Below, piece by piece: positions 57,755-61,475 of a stretch of 61,475 nucleotides of DNA. The DNA is from CANQBR01 sp964641395. Lineage in GTDB: Bacteria; Bacillota; Negativicutes; Acidaminococcales; Acidaminococcaceae. Position numbers and translations under genes: made by a program. Location of the stretch: contig CAZXKQ010000009.1 in assembly GCA_964641395.1 (NCBI GenBank), positions 1 through 61,475 of the forward strand, in the 5' to 3' direction. The first letter of the stretch is position 1; every line of letters begins with the position of its first letter. Below the pieces are notes generated by a model. That model was not told the origin of the DNA, ran no database searches, and saw only the letters and a list, made by a program, of their open reading frames with translations.

Positions 57755-58192
57755 TTATTTTACGATTAACACAGGCACATCCGCATACTGGGACACCTTG
57801 GAGCTGACGCTGCCCAGGAAGAACTCAGCGATGCCGCTAAGGCCTCTGCTGCCTAGGATGATGGCGTCGGCCTCCTTCTTTTTGCTGAGGGCGATGATCC
57901 GCTCGCTGGGGTGGCCTATCTCCAGGCAGAGCTCCACCGGATAGGGGTAGCCGGCCAGCCGCTCCTGGGCCATCTCCAGCACCTTGTCGCCGATCCGTTC
58001 CAGCTCGCTGTTGCCCTGGCTGATGGTGGAGTGATCTAGGGGGACGGCTAAGAGGGCCGCATTGTTATAGGGCTGCACCACGTTTACGATGACGAGGGTG
58101 GCGCTGAACTTTTCCCCGATGGCCCTAGCGTTGGCCAGAGCCCGCCAGGCGCTTTCGCTGCCGTCTACCGGCACCACGATCTTGCTATACAT
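57755..58192 (-). CDS. universal stress protein (UspA family)
   Basis: A 145-residue Usp domain with KIVVPVDGSESAWRALANA at the start and the ATP-binding pattern ILGSRGLSGIAEFFLGSVS near the C-terminus (G-2x-G-9x-G-S). These proteins bind ATP and help cells survive stress, by unclear means. GGAGGTG precedes the ATG at 58192. It lies at the end of a minus-strand run of genes but is 84 bases from the preceding one. Confidence 0.93.
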   Translation of the reverse strand: MYSKIVVPVDGSESAWRALANARAIGEKFSATLVIVNVVQPYNNAALLAVPLDHSTISQGNSELERIGDKVLEMAQERLAGYPYPVELCLEIGHPSERIIALSKKKEADAIILGSRGLSGIAEFFLGSVSSKVSQYADVPVLIVK

Positions 58193-58276
58193 ACTAACAC
58201 CTCCGCTTGAGCTAGGGCAGCGTCCTGCTGCCGGAAGGGGCAGACAGCCAGGCCGTCTGCCGGGCCTAGAAATAAG

Positions 58277-58663
58277 CTAGTCCCGCCCTCTTTTTTGCCG
58301 GGCGGCGTGAATACGCTGGGACTTTTTGCTGATTTTCTTTTCTGATGCGGCCGCCTTGGGAGCGGGCTTCTCTCCCTCCCCGTCACCCCAGGGGGACTCC
58401 CCCTTGAAGAAGTAAAAGTAGAAGATGAGGAGGGCCAGGGCGGCCAGGGGCAGGCCGCCTACGTAGTAGCGGAATCTTACCGGGACGGCGATGGTGACGA
58501 AGTCGAAGAGGACGACCAAGAGGGGCACCAGGACTACCTGGCCCAGCTTGGACTCCCAGCCAGTCCTGCCCCAGATGCGGATCACCAGGCCATAGGCCAA
58601 GAAGGCCATGGCGAAGGAGGCGATGGACATGAACAGGATGAACATGAAGAATTCAAAAGTCAT
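58277..58663 (-). CDS. uncharacterised membrane protein with basic tail
   Basis: A 128-residue protein with three or so hydrophobic segments (MFILFMSIASFAMAFLAYGL, VVLVPLLVVLFDFVTIAV, LAALALLIFYFYFF) and a 40-residue charged tail rich in K, P and A. No family is recognised. It begins 5 bases after the stop of the FAD protein gene, so it is co-transcribed with it. Confidence 0.65.
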   Translation of the reverse strand: MTFEFFMFILFMSIASFAMAFLAYGLVIRIWGRTGWESKLGQVVLVPLLVVLFDFVTIAVPVRFRYYVGGLPLAALALLIFYFYFFKGESPWGDGEGEKPAPKAAASEKKISKKSQRIHAARQKRGRD

Positions 58664-58668
58664 TGCTC

Positions 58669-60069
58669 TTACCTAGCCTTCTCTGTGTCGGCGTAGCGTC
58701 TGCCTATGGCCCTGGCCGCCCAGACGCCGCTGGCCGAGGCCTGGGACAGGCCCCTGGTGATGCCGGCTCCGTCGCCTACGGCAAAGAGGCCGGGGATGGA
58801 GGTTTCCAGCTCCGGGCTCAGCTGCAGGCGGGCGCTGTAAAACTTCACCTCTGCCCCGTACAGGAGGGTGTCGGCGTTGGCCATGCCGGGGGCGATCTTG
58901 TCCAAGGCGTAGATCATTTCAATAATATCGTCTAACTGCCGCTTGGGCAGGGCCAGGCTCAAGTCCCCCGGCGTAGCGGCCAGGGTGGGCTTGGTGAAGC
59001 TTTTGGCCATGCGCTTTTCGCTGGTGCGGCGGCCCTTCACCAAATCCCCGAAGCGCTGCACCAGGACGCCGCCTCCCAGCATGTTGGAGAAGGAGGCGAT
59101 CCGCTTGCCGTACTGCAGGGGTTCGTGGAAGGGCTCGGTAAAGTGGTTGCTGACTAAAAGGGCGAAGTTAGTGTTGGGGCTGCGCAGGGCAGGATCCCTA
59201 AAGCTGTGGCCGTTGACGGTGATGATGCCGTCGGTGTTTTCCGCCACTACATAGCCGTAGGGGTTCATGCAGAAGGTGCGCACCAGGTCGTTGTACTGCT
59301 GGGTGCGGTAGAGGATCTTGGCCTCGTAGACCTGGTCAGTGATGTGCTTGAAGACCTGGGCGGGCACTTCCACCCGCACCCCTACGTCCACCTGGTTGTT
59401 GATCAGGGGCAGGCCCAGTCTTTGGCATTCCTGGGCGAACCATTCGGCCCCGGCCCGGCCGGGGGCGCAGATCAGGTAACGGCAGGCCAGGCTGGGGCGG
59501 TTCTGCAGCCTCAGGGTGAAGCCTTGGGCTCTAGGCTGGATTTCTTCTACAGGGCAGTCGCAGAAGATGGCCACCCTGTCCTTTAGGTAGTCATAGATGG
59601 ACTCCATGATAACCAGGTTGTTCTCAGTGCCTAGGTGCCGCACTTTCGCGCTCAAAAGATGTAGGTCGTACTGGAGGCACTGGGCGGCCAGGGGGGAGTT
59701 CTTGGTGGTGAAGTACTCGCCAGGGGCGCCGTGGCGGCAGTTCAGCTCATCTACGTAGTCGATCAGCCCCTCTATCTCCTCCGTCGGCAGGTAGTCTGCC
59801 AGCCAGCCGCCAAACTCGGTGGTGAAGTTGTACTTGCCGTCAGAAAAGGCGCCGGCCCCGCCGAAGCCCCGCATAATGGAGCAGGGGTTGCAGTTCAGGC
59901 AGTGGTCGGCTTTTTTGGCGGCCAGGGGGCAGAAGCGGCCCCTGATAGGGTGGCCGGCCTCTAGCAGGGCTACCCGGAGCTGGGGAAACTTGAGGGTGAA
60001 TTCGTAGGCGGCAAAGATGGCCGCCGGGCCGCCGCCGACTATGCACACATCTAGACGCTGCTCTGCCAT
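58669..60069 (-). CDS. FAD-dependent oxidoreductase (COG2509-like)
   Basis: A 466-residue flavoprotein. The FAD motif CIVGGGPAAIFAAYEF (about 9-24) is followed by the family's cysteine segment HCLNCNPCSIMRGFGGAGAF, and the C-terminus has LFAVGDGAGITRGLSQASA, which binds FAD. Members of this dehydrogenase family are widespread and uncharacterised; they resemble geranylgeranyl reductases and NAD(P)/FAD oxidoreductases. ATG 60069 is 5 bases after AAGGAGG. It lies in a minus-strand operon. Confidence 0.88.
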   Translation of the reverse strand: MAEQRLDVCIVGGGPAAIFAAYEFTLKFPQLRVALLEAGHPIRGRFCPLAAKKADHCLNCNPCSIMRGFGGAGAFSDGKYNFTTEFGGWLADYLPTEEIEGLIDYVDELNCRHGAPGEYFTTKNSPLAAQCLQYDLHLLSAKVRHLGTENNLVIMESIYDYLKDRVAIFCDCPVEEIQPRAQGFTLRLQNRPSLACRYLICAPGRAGAEWFAQECQRLGLPLINNQVDVGVRVEVPAQVFKHITDQVYEAKILYRTQQYNDLVRTFCMNPYGYVVAENTDGIITVNGHSFRDPALRSPNTNFALLVSNHFTEPFHEPLQYGKRIASFSNMLGGGVLVQRFGDLVKGRRTSEKRMAKSFTKPTLAATPGDLSLALPKRQLDDIIEMIYALDKIAPGMANADTLLYGAEVKFYSARLQLSPELETSIPGLFAVGDGAGITRGLSQASASGVWAARAIGRRYADTEKAR

Positions 60070-60079
60070 CCCAACCTCC

Positions 60080-60568
60080 TTAAACTTCAAAGTGCTGTTT
60101 TTCATCTCCTAGGGGCTCATCCTTGCGGGGGTCCTGCTTAAAAAGGTCTAGGTTCTCCTTGGCCATCTTCACTCCGTCGTCAAAGACCTTCTTAAAGGGG
60201 CTGAGGTCGCTAGGCTTGCCAGCCAGGTACCACTCATAGACCACCCTGCCTAGGCCGTAGGTGGTGCCTATGGCGATGGGTATCTGCAGGGGAGGGAAGG
60301 GGATGAGGGTGGTAAGGGTGCCGCCGATGAAGTGGGCCCCTAGGCTGCCCAGGAGGCTGGCGGCGGCCTTTTGGGATAGTTCTTCCCCGAAGAGGCCGCC
60401 TAGCTTCATGATCAGGTACACATCGTTAGCCAAGAGGCTCACAGTGCCCAGGCCAGGCACCACTACGATGACCCCGGCTCTGGCAGCTGCCCAGCGGATG
60501 AGGGACTCTGCCTCCTCCGCCCGCAGCTTGTCGTCTAATACTTCTACGTCTTTCGCTTCTTCCGTCAT
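60080..60568 (-). CDS. uncharacterised membrane-associated protein (DUF697-like)
   Basis: A 162-residue protein with a central hydrophobic region (VIVVVPGLGTVSLLANDVY, GTLTTLIPFPPLQIPIAIG) and charged ends. The pattern resembles the DUF697/YcjF group, but I am not sure. GGAGG-type sequence (AAGGAGGCAAGGCC) precedes the ATG at 60568. It lies 38 bases after the DUF190 gene and 10 bases before the FAD gene. Confidence 0.6.
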   Translation of the reverse strand: MTEEAKDVEVLDDKLRAEEAESLIRWAAARAGVIVVVPGLGTVSLLANDVYLIMKLGGLFGEELSQKAAASLLGSLGAHFIGGTLTTLIPFPPLQIPIAIGTTYGLGRVVYEWYLAGKPSDLSPFKKVFDDGVKMAKENLDLFKQDPRKDEPLGDEKQHFEV

Positions 60569-60606
60569 GGCCTTGCCTCCTTTGCCAGACGTCAGTCAGG
60601 CAGGGC

Positions 60607-60996
60607 TCACTGTTGCTGCTGTTCCTGGAGCTTAGCCCGACGCTCCGCCTCCCGCCGGCGGGTGTATTCGGTCATCATAATAGTGCTTTCCTCCACCACG
60701 ACGAGGGAATGATCCGCGTTCTTTTCCAAAAAGGGCAGGAGTCTGTCGATGTTCTGCCTTTCGTCTACGAATTCGATGATGATGGGCAGGTTAGAGTTGC
60801 CGCTGATGAAGGTATTCATAACCCTGCCTATGCCCCTCACCTTGGCAGCATAGCCTCCTATGCCCCGGCAGACGGTGCCGCCGGCTATGCCCTGGTGGCG
60901 GGCTTCATCAATAATCACCTTGTAAAGGGGCTTATCATCATACATTACATCTTCGCCAGTATAGATCTTCAAAAAGGTAGCCCGTTTGAATTCCAT
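60607..60996 (-). CDS. DUF190 domain protein
   Basis: A 129-residue PII-like small protein of the DUF190 family. Recognisable parts are FLKIYTGEDVMYDDKPLYKV, GIAGGTVCRGIGGYA and LPIIIEFVDE. DUF190 proteins resemble PII nucleotide sensors and are often found beside CrcB fluoride channels; none is seen here. ATG 60996 follows GAGGAGG; an upstream in-frame codon at 61029 has no site. The C-terminus ends in a run of glutamines. Confidence 0.85.
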   Translation of the reverse strand: MEFKRATFLKIYTGEDVMYDDKPLYKVIIDEARHQGIAGGTVCRGIGGYAAKVRGIGRVMNTFISGNSNLPIIIEFVDERQNIDRLLPFLEKNADHSLVVVEESTIMMTEYTRRREAERRAKLQEQQQQ

Positions 60997-61033
60997 AATC
61001 TTAACCTCCTCGGTTAGACAGTAGTCCACCTTT

Positions 61034-61062
61034 ATTATATCATTATTAGCGGGCTATGGTAA
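61034..61062 (-). promoter_or_regulatory. promoter of the DUF190 operon
   Basis: On the minus strand TTACCA (61062-61057), 17-base spacer, TATAAT (61039-61034), about 40 bases before the DUF190 start. Nothing else is seen in 61063-61165. Confidence 0.6.
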
Positions 61063-61165
61063 GGGTAATTTGCCTCTTTGGGGCGGAATTGCCTACATTT
61101 TTGCCCCAAAACCCAGCACAAAAAAGGGACTGAGAAGGGGGCGGGGGCTGTCTTGGGCGGCCCTG

Positions 61166-61475
61166 TCAATTCCTTTCTAGAACCTGCCATTTGCCGCCTC
61201 TGTCTGGACCTTTCCGCTGTAAGCAGCCCTTGGCCTTCAGCTTCCTCACGAGGCGTTCTATGCTGGAGCGGGGAATGGCGGTGAGCTCAGTTATCTTGGC
61301 TAAGGAGATGGAGGGGTTGGCCCGGATGATGTCTAACACCAGGCCCTCCTTAGGGGTGATTTGTACGTTAACGAAGGGATTGGCCCTAGGGCTTTCTCCT
61401 TCACCCTTGGAGGGCGTTTCTCCTTCACTTTTGCGGGGGAGGAGGCCGTTTTGGGCGGTTTCTCCTTCACTTTGG
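61166..61475 (-). CDS. C-terminal end of a winged-helix protein (AlbA_2/RecG-like C-domain), cut by window edge
   Basis: On the minus strand the frame from 61474 to the TGA at 61168-61166 encodes 102 residues. The last 65 form a winged helix: LVLDIIRANPSISLAKITEL, then SSIERLVRKLKAKGCL and a closing GGKWQVLE. This tail is typical of ATP-dependent helicase-like or AlbA_2 DNA-binding proteins, and of some Fic proteins. Before it lies a linker with repeated SEGET/GEGES units. The start and catalytic part are outside the window. Confidence 0.7.
   Translation of the reverse strand, partial: QSEGETAQNGLLPRKSEGETPSKGEGESPRANPFVNVQITPKEGLVLDIIRANPSISLAKITELTAIPRSSIERLVRKLKAKGCLQRKGPDRGGKWQVLERN
61393..61470 (-). 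repeat. three copies of a 12-bp repeat inside the edge gene
   Basis: TTTCTCCTTCAC occurs at 61393-61404, 61417-61428 and 61459-61470. The spacings, 24 and 42 bases, are multiples of three, so each copy encodes the same peptide unit (S/G)EGE(T/S). Confidence 0.85.

Noticed and set aside
1..61475. CRISPR arrays, tRNA, rRNA, insertion sequences and phage genes
   Set aside because: None was found. The only exact direct repeats of note are the gap-edge pair and the short coding repeats at the right end.

Overview
The window is 61.5 kb of GC-rich bacterial chromosome, roughly 60-65% GC by eye, and very gene dense. It contains two runs of 100 Ns, so it is a draft scaffold. The gene content points to a double-membraned Bacillota, most likely of the Negativicutes type. 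The heat-shock operon hrcA-grpE-dnaK-dnaJ sits behind a CIRCE operator, bL27 carries an N-terminal extension next to the Prp protease, and infC-rpmI-rplT follows an L20-type leader; these are Bacillota traits. The same window carries an RND efflux pump with its periplasmic adaptor, an ArnT-like glycosyltransferase and periplasmic binding proteins, which fit a cell with an outer membrane. The lineage is an inference; no rRNA or tRNA gene was seen.

Layout from left to right. 1-2041: a lower-GC accessory piece with an AAA ATPase and a TOPRIM-like partner, cut by the first gap; it looks like a two-gene phage-defence pair. 2121-5143: a hydantoinase/oxoprolinase-family gene overlapping a histone-deacetylase-family gene. 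5268-10851: rdgB, malic enzyme, two-subunit fumarase, an orphan MetQ lipoprotein and hemW. 10917-15876: the heat-shock operon. 15915-20733: a five-gene cassette of unknown function built around a Ycf46-type AAA+ ATPase, with a coiled-coil membrane protein and a zinc-ribbon protein. 20847-22190: three small membrane proteins, one RseC-like. 22220-29532: the cell-shape operon maf-radC-mreBCD-mrdA-rodA; the second N gap lies inside radC and looks like an assembly artefact. 29558-33029: a B12-binding radical SAM protein, its partner, and a ketopantoate-reductase-like enzyme. 33030-34752: regulatory DNA, two small membrane proteins, sfsA. 34839-35627: an orphan periplasmic protein resembling cyclohexadienyl dehydratase. 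35759-37105: infC-rpmI-rplT. 37188-41385: the potABCD polyamine transporter on the minus strand. 41386-44527: a GC-rich structured non-coding stretch ending in a strong terminator, then three remnants of a type IV pilus / type II secretion set. 44646-49074: an RND efflux pair. 49087-54129: RNase HIII and a translationally coupled lipid/sugar modification cluster. 54225-57643: ACT/PFL proteins, nth, and rplU-prp-rpmA with a leader. 57709-61062: a minus-strand run of small or uncharacterised proteins. 61166-61475: the C-terminal end of a gene that leaves the window.

The best candidate for an undescribed system is the Ycf46 cassette at 16050-20687. Next are the AAA/TOPRIM pair at the left edge, the non-coding transcript candidate near 41.6-41.95 kb, and the coupled hydantoinase-like/deacetylase-like pair. 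Domain and family calls are from reading motifs, not from database searches.
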